A stretch of DNA of 64,000 nucleotides from Sphingobium yanoikuyae. GTDB lineage: Bacteria; Pseudomonadota; Alphaproteobacteria; Sphingomonadales; Sphingomonadaceae. Shown one piece after another: positions 45,828-54,793 of the stretch (within the stretch, counting starts at the first letter, position 1; each line of letters begins with the position of its first letter). Both the position numbers and the translations under genes were made by a program. The notes under the pieces were generated by a model, which was not told the DNA's origin, searched no databases, and was given only the letters and a program-made list of their open reading frames with translations. The stretch spans positions 992,001 through 1,056,000 of the forward strand of contig NZ_CP139979.1 of assembly GCF_034424525.1 (NCBI RefSeq). Reading direction: 5' to 3'.

Positions 45828-46412
45828 ATGTCTCGGTTTTCCACGATTCTCGCTTTCCTTGCCGCCGGTGCGGCTCCTGTATCTCTCGCGGCGCAAACAC
45901 CGACGCCTGCGCAAGGCCTCGGTGGACCTGTGATCCCCGGCATTTGTCTCTTGTCACGCGAAGCGATCTTCGCGAACGCGGCTGTGGCGAAAGCGGCCAC
46001 CACGCGCTTGGCCGAATTGACACGAACGGCACAGGCCGAAATCGACCAGCAACGCACCCCATTGGAGGCCGAGGTAAAATCGCTGGAAGGTCAGCCGGAC
46101 AACGCGCAGACCAAACAAAAGCGTGACGGACTCGCTACCCGCTGGACGGCTCTTCAGCGCAAGGCGGCCCACAACAGCCGTGAAATTGACGCAACGCGGG
46201 CCAAGGCCATGGAACGCATTTCAACCGAGGTGCAGCCGGTCATCGCGCAAGCCTATACGAGTAGGAAATGCGGGCTGCTGCTCGATCGGAACGCATCGCT
46301 GGGCGGCAATTTTGCTAACGACCTTACTGCCGATGTCGTGAAGGGGCTTGATGCAAAGCTTCAAAGCTTCAATTTCGATCGTGAGCGGTTGCCCGAACAA
46401 CAGCAGCCATAG
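45828..46412 (+). CDS. OmpH/Skp-family periplasmic chaperone-like protein
   Basis: A 194-residue protein with a signal peptide (ILAFLAAGAAPVSLAAQT) and a long helical arm region (VAKAATTRLAELTRTAQAEIDQQRTPLEAEVKSLEG, continuing with NSREIDATRAKAMERI). This is the Skp/OmpH shape. The family holds unfolded outer-membrane proteins. It is probably co-transcribed with the SapC gene. Confidence 0.78.
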   Translation: MSRFSTILAFLAAGAAPVSLAAQTPTPAQGLGGPVIPGICLLSREAIFANAAVAKAATTRLAELTRTAQAEIDQQRTPLEAEVKSLEGQPDNAQTKQKRDGLATRWTALQRKAAHNSREIDATRAKAMERISTEVQPVIAQAYTSRKCGLLLDRNASLGGNFANDLTADVVKGLDAKLQSFNFDRERLPEQQQP

Positions 46413-46546
46413 GATGCTGTCTTGCATTCCCGCACAGTCGATCGCCGGTGGTGATGACAGCTCTCGCATATGAGACGGCGGCTACACGAATTCGTGGCTA
46501 CCGTCGTCCGCGGAGGGCGTATCCCTCAGAATGATGGTGTCGACGG

Positions 46547-46610
46547 TTATTTAAGTGCGCTTATCTTAGTTGAGACGCTATTTAAGCCAATGGCTCATTG
46601 CTTAAATAAG
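46547..46610. promoter_or_regulatory. Three TATTTAAG motifs upstream of the Fic gene
   Basis: TTATTTAAG at 46547-46555, CTATTTAAG at 46578-46586, and the reverse CTTAAATAAG at 46601-46610. The last lies 22 bases before the ATG and may include the -10 box. The repeated motif suggests a regulator-binding site. Confidence 0.4.
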
Positions 46611-46631
46611 GCTGCTCCCGCATAGTGGGGC

Positions 46632-47813
46632 ATGTCCGAATCAGCATCCAATATCCGGCTAGGCCGCTTTGTCGAGACCCCCGTTGCGGGCGAGATCGTG
46701 CGCGGCTTCGTACCACCCCCGCTACCGCCGCAGCCGCCGATTGATGTGCTGGCCCTTCTGGAGCGGCTAAGTCTGGCGGAACGTGCCTTGGGGCGCCTGG
46801 ACGGCATCACTATGCTGCTGCCGCGCCAAGAACTGTTCCTCTATATGTACGTGCGGAAGGAAGCCGTCCTTTCATCCCAGATAGAGGGCACACAATCGAC
46901 TCTTTCGGACCTGCTCCGCTTCGAAACCGAGGCGCAGGCTGGCCAGCCGATCGACGACATTCGTGAAGTGTCGAACTATGTCGATGCGATGATGTATGGG
47001 CTGGAGCGTCTCGAAAACCTGCCGCTGTCACTACGTCTGATCCGCGAGATGCATGAGCGACTGTTGCAAAGCGGGCGCGGCGGCACGAAAAATCCCGGCG
47101 AGTTTCGGCGGTCTCAGAACTGGATCGGTGGTTCACGTCCACGCAACGCACTATTCGTGCCGCCACCGCCGACAGAGATGGATGCATGTCTCGATGCGCT
47201 TGAGCGCTTCATGCACGAGGACGGTTCGCGTCTGCCCGCCCTGATCAAGGCCGGGCTGCTGCACGTCCAATTCGAGACCATCCACCCGTTCCTTGATGGC
47301 AATGGCAGGATCGGTCGCTTGTTGGTGACGCTGTACCTCTGCGTCAACGGTGTGCTGCGCAAGCCGCTGCTCTATCTGAGCCTCTACCTTAAAACGCATC
47401 GCGCCGACTATTACCGCCTGCTTCAGGAAGTGCGCGAGCACGGGGCATGGGAAGCCTGGCTCGACTTCTTTCTCACCGGCGTTGCGGATACGGCTAATCA
47501 GGCGTTCGATGCAGCCACGCGGATCGTCGATCTGTTCAAGGAAGACCGCGAGCGGATTACGACAGACAGTGACCGGGCAGGCTCCGCGCTGCGTATCCAC
47601 GATCTGTTTCAGCAAAACCCGTTCCTGACGGCCAATCAGCTTGTTCAAAAAACAGGTCTCTCAGCGCCCACGGTCAATGCTGCGCTCGTCGATCTGGAGC
47701 GATTTGGTATCGTCGAGGAAATCACAGGGCGCAAACGAGGGCGCGTGTTCAGCTACCGACGATATCTCGCCATCTTGAGCGAGGGGACCGACCCGCTCCC
47801 CACGGCCGCCTAA
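46632..47813 (+). CDS. Fic-family protein (class II, autoinhibited)
   Basis: A 393-residue protein. The Fic motif IHPFLDGNGRIGR is intact, with catalytic His218. Around residue 81 SSQIEGTQS matches the inhibitory (S/T)xxxE(G/N) helix, so it is a class II enzyme regulated within one chain. The C-terminal 60 residues form a winged helix (ANQLVQKTGLSAPTVNAALVDLERFGIVEEITG), suggesting DNA binding. Fic enzymes usually transfer AMP to protein Ser/Thr/Tyr. No dedicated antitoxin gene is adjacent. Confidence 0.9.
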   Translation: MSESASNIRLGRFVETPVAGEIVRGFVPPPLPPQPPIDVLALLERLSLAERALGRLDGITMLLPRQELFLYMYVRKEAVLSSQIEGTQSTLSDLLRFETEAQAGQPIDDIREVSNYVDAMMYGLERLENLPLSLRLIREMHERLLQSGRGGTKNPGEFRRSQNWIGGSRPRNALFVPPPPTEMDACLDALERFMHEDGSRLPALIKAGLLHVQFETIHPFLDGNGRIGRLLVTLYLCVNGVLRKPLLYLSLYLKTHRADYYRLLQEVREHGAWEAWLDFFLTGVADTANQAFDAATRIVDLFKEDRERITTDSDRAGSALRIHDLFQQNPFLTANQLVQKTGLSAPTVNAALVDLERFGIVEEITGRKRGRVFSYRRYLAILSEGTDPLPTAA

Positions 47814-48278
47814 ACATATGGCCTGCTGAGCAGATGGCCGTATCAACAGTGTAGATACATCTATGCTGCACGGTCGATGGGTTCCTTCCGGACAACAGGC
47901 AATACTGACAGCGCGAGAAAGGCGAAGCGCTTCAATCGCTCCTGCGTTTCCGGGGCCTTTGGGGCGTCTGCAAGACGCCGAGACATACGTTCGAACAAGG
48001 CAACAGCTCATGCAGGGCCATGATTCGGTCAACTGGAGTGAGCAAGACTTAACCCAGGCTGCTCTCAGTCGAATTGATCCAGCGACAAAAATGGACATAG
48101 CGCTTCGACCACGCACACTAGGTCAGCGCGGATTGGTCGAGTGAATCGCCTTGAATGGGGGCGGTCATGCATGTCCATCCATAATGGATGATTAAACTGA
48201 AATTCATGCTCTCCGGTCAGCACTCCTCTACGCGATCACGATAATATTGTTGAGAATATTCTCAACTTCGAGACGTTT
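47814..48278. other. Intergenic region with a possible gene remnant
   Basis: On the minus strand near 47861-48060 two short frames read as protein-like text (DRIMALHELL, then RMSRRLADAPKAPETQERLKRFAFLALSVLPVV ending at 47861) but are joined only by a frameshift. This may be the tail of a lost gene; I recognise no family. The right end holds the palindrome listed next. Confidence 0.3.
48249..48266. promoter_or_regulatory. Perfect 18-bp palindrome, candidate operator
   Basis: GTTGAGAATATTCTCAAC is perfectly self-complementary and ends 12 bases before the presumed ATG (48279) of the interrupted GAF-GGDEF-EAL gene. Position fits a repressor site over the transcript start. Confidence 0.5.
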
Positions 48279-48447
48279 ATGCTCCAATTTCGTGTCGGTA
48301 TACTTGAATTGATCGCAACCAACGCTCCCCTCTCAATGATCCTTGAGCAGATTTGTGAAGCACCATCCCAGCGATTCCCGAACATGATTTGTACTGTGCT
48401 TGGTGTGGACCCGCAGGGCCAATTGCGTCCTCTTGCGACCTCTGCTT
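48279..48447 (+). pseudogene. GAF-GGDEF-EAL gene, 5' fragment
   Basis: About 56 residues from ATG 48279: ILELIATNAPLSMILEQIC and QFPN-type GAF start with VLGVDPQGQLRPLATSA. The frame runs straight into the IS at 48448. Joining 48447 to 49815, which removes the element and one target copy, continues in the same frame as the 3' fragment. Confidence 0.85.
48440..48447. repeat. Left 8-bp target-site duplication
   Basis: CTCTGCTT here is repeated exactly at 49807-49814, directly flanking the IS ends. Eight bases is usual for the IS256 family. Confidence 0.95.
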
Positions 48448-49806
48448 GGTCGTGTCCCACGGGGTGGTGTAGGAACCGTCGATCTACGGCAGGATCGGGT
48501 TCAGGTCAGGCGGCCAGTGCTGGCAAGCTGACAATGGGGTTATGGCTCACCGAGCCGAGAGTTTCCAGCGTCATGTAACGGCGCGATACGGCCCACTCAT
48601 CGTTTTGCTCCAGCATGAGCGCTCCGACGAGACGAACGACGGCAGCGTCATTCGGGAATATGCCGATCACGTCGGCCCTCCGCTTGATTTCTTTGTTGAC
48701 CCTTTCCAGCGGGTTGGTGGACGAGATCTGCGCCCAATGATCCTTGGGGAAGGCCATGTAGGCGAGCACGTCCTCGCGTGATGCCTCCATCATGTCGGCC
48801 AGCTTTGGGAACTTCTCGCGCAGGGCATCTGCAACCTGGTCCCACTGCTGGTGCGCTGCCTCGGCCGTTTCCTGCGCGAAGATGGTCTTGATCATGGCAA
48901 TGACAGCGGGTCGTTGTTTCGGCGCGGCATGGGCGAACGCATTGCGCATCCAGTGCACTCGGCAGCGCTGCTGGCTCGCGGAAAATACCTTGCTGGCGGC
49001 GGCGCGCAGCCCTTTGTGATCGTCGGCGATGACCAGCTTCACACCGCGCAAGCCTCGGTCGGCCAGAGAGCGCAGGAAGGCTTTCCAGAAAGGTTCGGCT
49101 TCCGACGGGCCGGTGGCCACGCCCAGCACCTCCCGTCGGCCATCGGTGTTGACGCCCACCGCGATTATCGCCGCCGTCGAGACAATCCGTCCGCCCTCGC
49201 GCACTTTGAGGTAGGTGGCGTCGATCCATAGATAGGGCCACTCGCCTTCAATCGGTCGCGTGAGGAAGGCATTCACCCGCTCGTCGATCTCGGCAACCAA
49301 ACGGCTGACCTGACTCTTCGAAACACCGCTGGCGCCCATCGCCTTTACCAGATCGTCGACCGAACGCGTCGAGACGCCGTGGACATAGGCTTCCTGGATC
49401 ACTGCCGCCAAAGCCTTCTCGGCGGTGCGGCGCGGCTCCAGGAAGCTCGGGAAGTAGCTGCCCTTGCGCAGCTTCGGGATTGCTAGTTCGATGCGCCCGG
49501 CGCGCGTATCCCAACTGCGCTCGCGGTAGCCGTTGCGGTGGTTCAGCCGCTCCGGGCTGCGTGATCCGCAAGGCACGCCCGTCTTCGCCTCGATCTCCAG
49601 ATCCATCATGCGCTCTGCGGCGAAAGCCAGCATCTCACGCACCAAATCACTATCAGCCCCTTGCTCAATCAGCTCAACAAGGGCCATTCTGTCGTCGGTC
49701 ATCGTCTTCTTCTCCAGGTTCGAGTTCGCATCCGAACCCTACCAGAAGATCGACGGTGGCCACCCTCTCAGGGAAACCTTCCTACACCACCCCGTGGGAC
49801 ACGACC
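48448..49806 (-). mobile_element. IS256-family insertion sequence, intact
   Basis: A 1359-bp element with 28-bp perfect terminal inverted repeats (48448-48475 and 49779-49806; ends begin GGTCGTGTCCCACGG) and 8-bp direct repeats outside. It carries one transposase gene in reverse to the host gene. The perfect ends and duplication indicate a recent insertion. Confidence 0.95.
48506..49702 (-). CDS. IS256-family (Mutator-type) transposase
   Basis: A 398-residue DDE transposase with GGAG upstream of ATG 49702. Catalytic regions: WIDATYLKVREGG (first Asp), LVIADDHKGLRAA (second Asp) and STNPLERVNKEIKRRADVIGIFP (Glu). The CRVHWMRNAFAHA block is typical. Full length, no frameshift, so it should be active. 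Confidence 0.95.
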   Translation of the reverse strand: MTDDRMALVELIEQGADSDLVREMLAFAAERMMDLEIEAKTGVPCGSRSPERLNHRNGYRERSWDTRAGRIELAIPKLRKGSYFPSFLEPRRTAEKALAAVIQEAYVHGVSTRSVDDLVKAMGASGVSKSQVSRLVAEIDERVNAFLTRPIEGEWPYLWIDATYLKVREGGRIVSTAAIIAVGVNTDGRREVLGVATGPSEAEPFWKAFLRSLADRGLRGVKLVIADDHKGLRAAASKVFSASQQRCRVHWMRNAFAHAAPKQRPAVIAMIKTIFAQETAEAAHQQWDQVADALREKFPKLADMMEASREDVLAYMAFPKDHWAQISSTNPLERVNKEIKRRADVIGIFPNDAAVVRLVGALMLEQNDEWAVSRRYMTLETLGSVSHNPIVSLPALAA

Positions 49807-49814
49807 CTCTGCTT
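49807..49814. repeat. Right 8-bp target-site duplication
   Basis: Second copy of CTCTGCTT, abutting the right inverted repeat of the IS. Confidence 0.95.
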
Positions 49815-51496
49815 CTTCAGACAACTCTGGGGCGCTTCAGAGCGGAGTTCAGATGAGGGAGCAGGCCGAGCCGCGCGGAGCCGCTGTGGTTATGCACAAA
49901 ATCGACCTCGCGCCCGAAAGCGCAACCGATTCCCGCGAGTATCATGTGCGCAACCTATCGCCGTCCATGGAGCTACGGTCGCATTTATCGGTGCCCGTCC
50001 ATGATAGCGCCGGTCTCCTGAAAGGGGCCTTTAGGGTATATTTGCGCGAAAGCCGGGAACTAACCCCAGACGAGCAACTCATGGCTGAAACATGCGCGCG
50101 CCTTAGTGGCATCGCCATTGAGCGGAATGATTGCCAGTTCGAACGGGAGCAGAAAGCGAACATCGACGCGCTTACTGGCCTTCCAAATCAGGGGAGATTC
50201 AAACAGGCGGTGTCCCAGCTGTCCTGCAAGCAGCCGACGAGCTGGGCTTTGCTGCTTCTCGACCTCGACAACCTCAAGACAACGAACGATACGTTCGGCC
50301 ATCATGCTGGCGACCTTCTGATACAAAAGGTGGCTTCTCGCCTTTCCAAAGCCGTCGAACCAGACCCTGCATTCCGCATCGGCGGAGATGAATTCGCTGT
50401 GCTGCTTCAGAAATCACCGGAGGCCGCGTACAATCTTGAACACATCGCAGAGCACATTCGCGCTGCAATCGAACATCCGATCGATTGCGATGGCCATGTG
50501 ATGGTGCCTCGAGCGACGATGGGCGGTGCATCGCCATTAGCAGCCGACGAAACAGCCGATCAGGTGCAGCGTCACGCCGACCTGGCGCTTTATCACGCAA
50601 AGGATATCGGGCGCGGAGGCTTCGTCCGATACAGTCCGGATATTGGAAGTCGAATTTTCGACAGACTTTCCACGATCAGTATGGTTGCGGCGGCTCTGCG
50701 TGAGCATCGCATCGATGCATATTATCAACCTCTGGTTTGTCTCGACACGGCCAAGATTGTTGGGGTGGAGGCGCTCTGCCGATTGAAGACAGTAGATGGC
50801 GACGTGATTCCAGCCGCATCGTTTGATGACGCTTTCACAGATGCGCGTATCGCTTCAGATATCACGCGCCGGATGCTGTCGATCGTTGCTGCCGATGTTC
50901 GGCGTTGGATTGATCTCGGTATCCCGTTCCAACACGTTGGGCTCAACATCTCTGCGGCAGATCTGCTTGGCAGTGCGCTTGCTCGGGACATTGAATCGGC
51001 GTGCGCGACAGAAAATCTTCCTCTTGAGTACGTGATCCTCGAACTCCGCGAAAGGGCATCGCTTGGCGAGCGCAATCAGATTCTGGCGGATGCGACCGTC
51101 AAGTTGAGAGAATTGGGGGTGCGGTTGGCTTTGGACGACTTTGGTTCTGACTATGCCTCGCTGACCCACCTGCTTTCATTTCCCGTCGATGCCCTCAAAA
51201 TTGATCACCCGATCACATCGAGGGTTGAATCCTCGGAGGCCTGTCGTGCCATTGTTCGATCCGTCGTGGATATCGGCAGGACATTGGGCATGAAGGTCAT
51301 TGCCGCGCGTATTGAGACCCTTGAACAGGCAGCAAGTTTGCGGGGTTTGGGCTGTGAGATCGGACAGGGCCATCATTTTTTCGGCGCATTGGATCGCAGC
51401 GAGATCACTCGCCAGCTTCTATTGCGTCATATCCGAAGAGATGAAGTCGAGGCGGCTGTGGTGTCGGAATTAGCTCAGATGCTGCGAAATGGCTGA
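49815..51496 (+). CDS. GAF-GGDEF-EAL protein, 3' fragment after IS insertion
   Basis: The frame is open from inside the IS (49661), with a usable ATG at 49854. It holds the rest of the GAF domain (LRSHLSVPVHDSAGLLKGAF), a GGDEF domain with intact RIGGDEFAVLL, and an EAL domain with GVEALCRL, LNISAADLL, LALDDFGSDYASL and LKIDHPI. The usual late AEGVET block reads AARIET, so two conserved positions are changed. The family makes or degrades cyclic di-GMP. Without the N-terminal third of the GAF domain, sensing is probably lost, though the catalytic domains could still be made. Confidence 0.85.
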
Positions 51497-51599
51497 TGAC
51501 GCGCTATCGAGCTAAGCACGCACAAGGACTCAAGTCCCAGAGATATTCCGTAGCCGACTTTAGCTTATATGATGCGGGCAAAAAGACCACGGGACTGGA

Positions 51600-51800
51600 G
51601 GCTCTCCCAAGCGAAGTCGAAGGGCCCGCATCCAGACCGACACCAACGGCAATCTCGTCCACGCCTTGATCTAAACCGCCGACATCTAGGACCGCGATGG
51701 CGCGCCGCTGGTGCTCGCGGAGATTTCAGTGGCTGCGCCATGCCTTCGCCGATGGCGGTTATGCTCGTCCTTTCTACAATCGCGCCAATATGGCTCAATT
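51600..51800 (+). pseudogene. IS5-type transposase remnant
   Basis: Translation gives TDTNGNLVHALI-stop-TADI-stop-DRDGAPLVLAEI, then after a frameshift FQWLRHAFADGGYARPF, the familiar core of IS5-family transposases. Two stops and a frameshift make it dead. The surrounding 51497-51974 region has no other gene. Confidence 0.7.
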
Positions 51801-51974
51801 TATACTGAACGACAGTATCGTAACCCCGTCAATTAATGTGCGATTTTGTTGCAGGCCAAAGACACGTCGATCTGACTCGACCGGGCGTGACTTTTGTTGT
51901 TCCTCGACGCCAGTCGTGTGTACTCGATTCGTCAGTTGAACGAGCGCGGGCGTGTTGGGGAAAGGCTAATCGAC

Positions 51975-52550
51975 ATGACGTCCACTACTGATCAAGCGCC
52001 GGCCGCGCCCAATTTCCTGATCACCGAATATGAGGCGATGCAGGCCCGGCTCAAATTCCTGCGTGAGGATCTCATCCGGTCGGAAACCATCGCTCCCCTG
52101 GCCTGTGCCGCGATCTACTCCTGGTCGCTGACCAATGAAGCGCTCACCCACGCGGGTCTGACCGTGATCCTAATCTTGCCGGTGCTGATCAGCGTCGTCG
52201 TCTTCCTAAGGCAGGTTTCGCGCTACAATTCGGTCAAGCAACTCGAGCGCTACATCAAGGAAGAGTTGGAGCCTCGGCTGCATCCGGCAACCGGGCCAGT
52301 GGGGTATGAGAATTATATCCGCTCGGGCGGCCGCCCGCTGGGTTTCCCCTATCTCTATGTGTCGCGATATATCCTTTGGATTTCGATGCTTGTGGGCAGC
52401 CTTTTCTTGTCCGTCGCGGTGGCCGCTGACCTGCTGCCGCTTGCCGCGAAGCCGAAGGTAGCCGCCGCCGCGCCATGCCCCGTCAGCCCTACTCCGAAGC
52501 ACTCTGCGTCAACCGTTCCAACCCAGACTACAATAAAGAAAGTCCCATGA
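51975..52550 (+). CDS. Membrane protein of unknown function
   Basis: A 191-residue protein from ATG 51975 (AAAGG upstream). Membrane segments lie near residues 45-60 and 63-82 (LTVILILPVLISVVVFL) and near 133-158 (YILWISMLVGSLFLSVAVAADLL), followed by a Pro/Thr-rich tail. The N-terminus has a helical EYEAMQARLKFLREDLIRSE segment. It looks like a small SLATT-like or general membrane protein, but I cannot assign it. Confidence 0.55.
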   Translation: MTSTTDQAPAAPNFLITEYEAMQARLKFLREDLIRSETIAPLACAAIYSWSLTNEALTHAGLTVILILPVLISVVVFLRQVSRYNSVKQLERYIKEELEPRLHPATGPVGYENYIRSGGRPLGFPYLYVSRYILWISMLVGSLFLSVAVAADLLPLAAKPKVAAAAPCPVSPTPKHSASTVPTQTTIKKVP

Positions 52551-52747
52551 TCGATCGCTGGAGTCCGGTCGGTCGCAGCGCCCAGCCGGAGGCCAATCGC
52601 AACCTCGCTTGTCAGAATTGCGGACATGGTCGCAGCCAACTTCGATGGATCAGAGCCGCCCGAGCTAACCCGTCCGCAATTACTGAAAAGAGCCATTCAC
52701 GGTTATTGTTGGAATGACCGTTATGTCCCAGCTCGCGCCACGCCGAG

Positions 52748-53614
52748 TCAGGCGAACCTGCTGGGACGAGTCAGTTTGCTTGCCCCCGCCAAGTTTAATC
52801 TCGTTTGAGACGCATTTCGCGGTTCGACGAGTATAATGCACGTCTGCTTTTTTGCATGCAGTGACATGGGGCCATGCGCGAACCAGCATTGGTCCGCGGC
52901 AAACGCTTGATTGTCCACAATCCCTTCGCCTGACACGATCGCCAGACATGCCCGATCAGAGATGACCGTAACACGGCTATCGATCTCCACATCGAAGCGA
53001 GTGATCGTAAACGAAGCAAGGCCATCGGGCATGACCTCAACCGATCCGGTCTCCGTTCTCGCCTCGAAGAGCGCCTCTGCAAGATGAAGCGCACGATCCC
53101 GCCCGTAATCGAACAGGCGATAGGTGACGTCGCTCATTCCCTGAACTTCCAGCACGGTCAGCCCAGGCCCGAGGGCGTGGATTGTGCCAGCCCTAATAAA
53201 ATAGGAACAACCCACGACCGGAGTGATACGATTGAGCAATGAGGGTAGGCTGCCGTTTCGAGCTGCCTCGGCGATTTTCGTCCGCGCTAAGGGTTCCTTT
53301 AGCCCAAGATCGATGTAAGCCTCAGCTTGGGTCTCAACCACGTACCACCACTCATCTTTCCGTCCTGCGCCTTGCGGATGTACTTGCACGGATAAGGGCT
53401 TGCTCGTTTGCAGCCATTTGATCGTCAGACCGACGTCGGGCACCCGATAGACTATTTCTCCGATCAGTTGCCCACCCGATGGGTCATCCGAGAGAGGTCT
53501 CCGACCCCAAGGTTTTGAAACATAGTGGGGCGTGAGCAGTTCGGCATAGCCGAGCCTGAACCGGACGTCTCCTCCGGCTCCGCCGCGATCATGGAACTTC
53601 GGCTGCAACATCGA
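52748..53614 (-). CDS. manA: Mannose-6-phosphate isomerase, class I (cupin)
   Basis: A 288-residue cupin enzyme from ATG 53614 (GGAG 8 bases upstream). Metal-site blocks: LSVQVHPQ, KDEWWYVVET, FIRAGTIHALGPGLTVLEVQ, then SDVTYRLFDYGR. It interconverts fructose-6-P and mannose-6-P, feeding ManC next to it. It is the short form, without the extra C-terminal domain of the E. coli enzyme. Last gene of the precursor operon. Confidence 0.87.
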   Translation of the reverse strand, partial: SMLQPKFHDRGGAGGDVRFRLGYAELLTPHYVSKPWGRRPLSDDPSGGQLIGEIVYRVPDVGLTIKWLQTSKPLSVQVHPQGAGRKDEWWYVVETQAEAYIDLGLKEPLARTKIAEAARNGSLPSLLNRITPVVGCSYFIRAGTIHALGPGLTVLEVQGMSDVTYRLFDYGRDRALHLAEALFEARTETGSVEVMPDGLASFTITRFDVEIDSRVTVISDRACLAIVSGEGIVDNQAFAADQCWFAHGPMSLHAKKQTCIILVEPRNASQTRLNLAGASKLTRPSRFA

Positions 53615-53643
53615 AAGGGCTCCAATTTTGCGATGTCGTCGAC

Positions 53644-54717
53644 CTACCGGTTGGACTCCACAGGCGCCGAAGGATTTCCAACCTTTTCGGCTAGCCGGCG
53701 AACATCCTGCGATCGGCCACGTGGGGCGATAAGCACTGCATCTGGGGTAACGACGACGATTAGGTCGGACACCCCAATCGTTGCGATAAGAGGGCCTGTA
53801 GTCTTCAACAGGCAATTGCGACCTTCGATCACCGTTACATTGCCGTCGACCATATTCTCAGCGGCATCGCGCTCACCGACAGCGTGAAGCATGTCCCAGC
53901 TACCGAGGTCCGACCAACCAATGCTAACTGGAACAACCGCGACCTTGGTTGCTTTCTCCATCACCGCATAATCGATCGAGGTCGCAGGTGCGTCTCCAAA
54001 GGCGGCCGGATCAGGTGCTACAGTGAAATTGCTGCGGTGCGCCAATGCGAGAGCCTGTTCAGCCGCCGCCAGAACATCTGGAGCGTGCGCTCTTATCGCT
54101 TCGACCATGATGTCAGCCCGAAAGAGGAAAATCCCGGCATTCCAGAAATGCCCACCGTCGGCGATCATCGCCGCAGCACTTGTCGCGCCCGGTTTCTCGA
54201 CGAATGCCTCGACATCATGCACGCCGTGCGAAATCTCTACTCCGCTGCGGATGTAGCGATATCCCGTCTCGGGATAGTCTGGCTGAATACCGAATGTGAC
54301 CATCCACCCTTGCTCGGCCAGCGGCACGGCTTGCTGTATCGCTGCCCCAAAAGCAGCGACATCTTTGATGATATGGTCACTCGGCAAGACGAGGAGTAAA
54401 CTTTTCGGGGTCGGCGCCTCAAGGGAGGCCATGGCGATAGCCGGAGCCGTGTTGCGTCCTTCGGGCTCCAGTATGAGCCGGAAAGGCACACAAGCTACTT
54501 CCTTCAGTTGGCATTCAAGCTGAGCGACGTGGGCGATATTCGTCACCAGGATTGGCGCCTTCGCGATACCTGTTTGCCGTGCGCGAAGGATGGTCTGCTG
54601 CAGCAGGCTCTGGCTTCCCAGCAGAGGAATGAACTGTTTTGGACTATGGTGTGTCGACAAGGGCCAGAGGCGCGTCCCGGAGCCGCCCGAGAGGATAACA
54701 GGAACGATGTCGTTCAT
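53644..54717 (-). CDS. manC: Mannose-1-phosphate guanylyltransferase ManC
   Basis: A 357-residue nucleotidyltransferase from ATG 54717. The signature VILSGGSGTRLWPLSTHHSPKQF, LILEPEGRNTAPAIAMA, LPSDHII, FVEKP, WNAGIFLF and SIDYAVMEKA are all present. It makes GDP-mannose from Man-1-P and GTP. It lacks the C-terminal isomerase domain of bifunctional ManC/AlgA; that activity is the separate gene downstream. A phosphomannomutase is not in the window. Confidence 0.92.
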   Translation of the reverse strand: MNDIVPVILSGGSGTRLWPLSTHHSPKQFIPLLGSQSLLQQTILRARQTGIAKAPILVTNIAHVAQLECQLKEVACVPFRLILEPEGRNTAPAIAMASLEAPTPKSLLLVLPSDHIIKDVAAFGAAIQQAVPLAEQGWMVTFGIQPDYPETGYRYIRSGVEISHGVHDVEAFVEKPGATSAAAMIADGGHFWNAGIFLFRADIMVEAIRAHAPDVLAAAEQALALAHRSNFTVAPDPAAFGDAPATSIDYAVMEKATKVAVVPVSIGWSDLGSWDMLHAVGERDAAENMVDGNVTVIEGRNCLLKTTGPLIATIGVSDLIVVVTPDAVLIAPRGRSQDVRRLAEKVGNPSAPVESNR

Positions 54718-54793
54718 GCGCCTGGCGTGTCGCTCGGCGGCTGCTGATCGCGTTCGACCCAATCCTTCTGCAACCTCGTACCTTCTCTTTCTG

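Noticed and set aside
47863..48144. 93-residue plus-strand frame
   Set aside because: The opposite strand reads more like protein, in pieces; the plus frame has no domain or ribosome site.
53525..54523. Long plus-strand frames opposite manC and manA
   Set aside because: They are antisense to clear enzyme genes and have no protein motifs.
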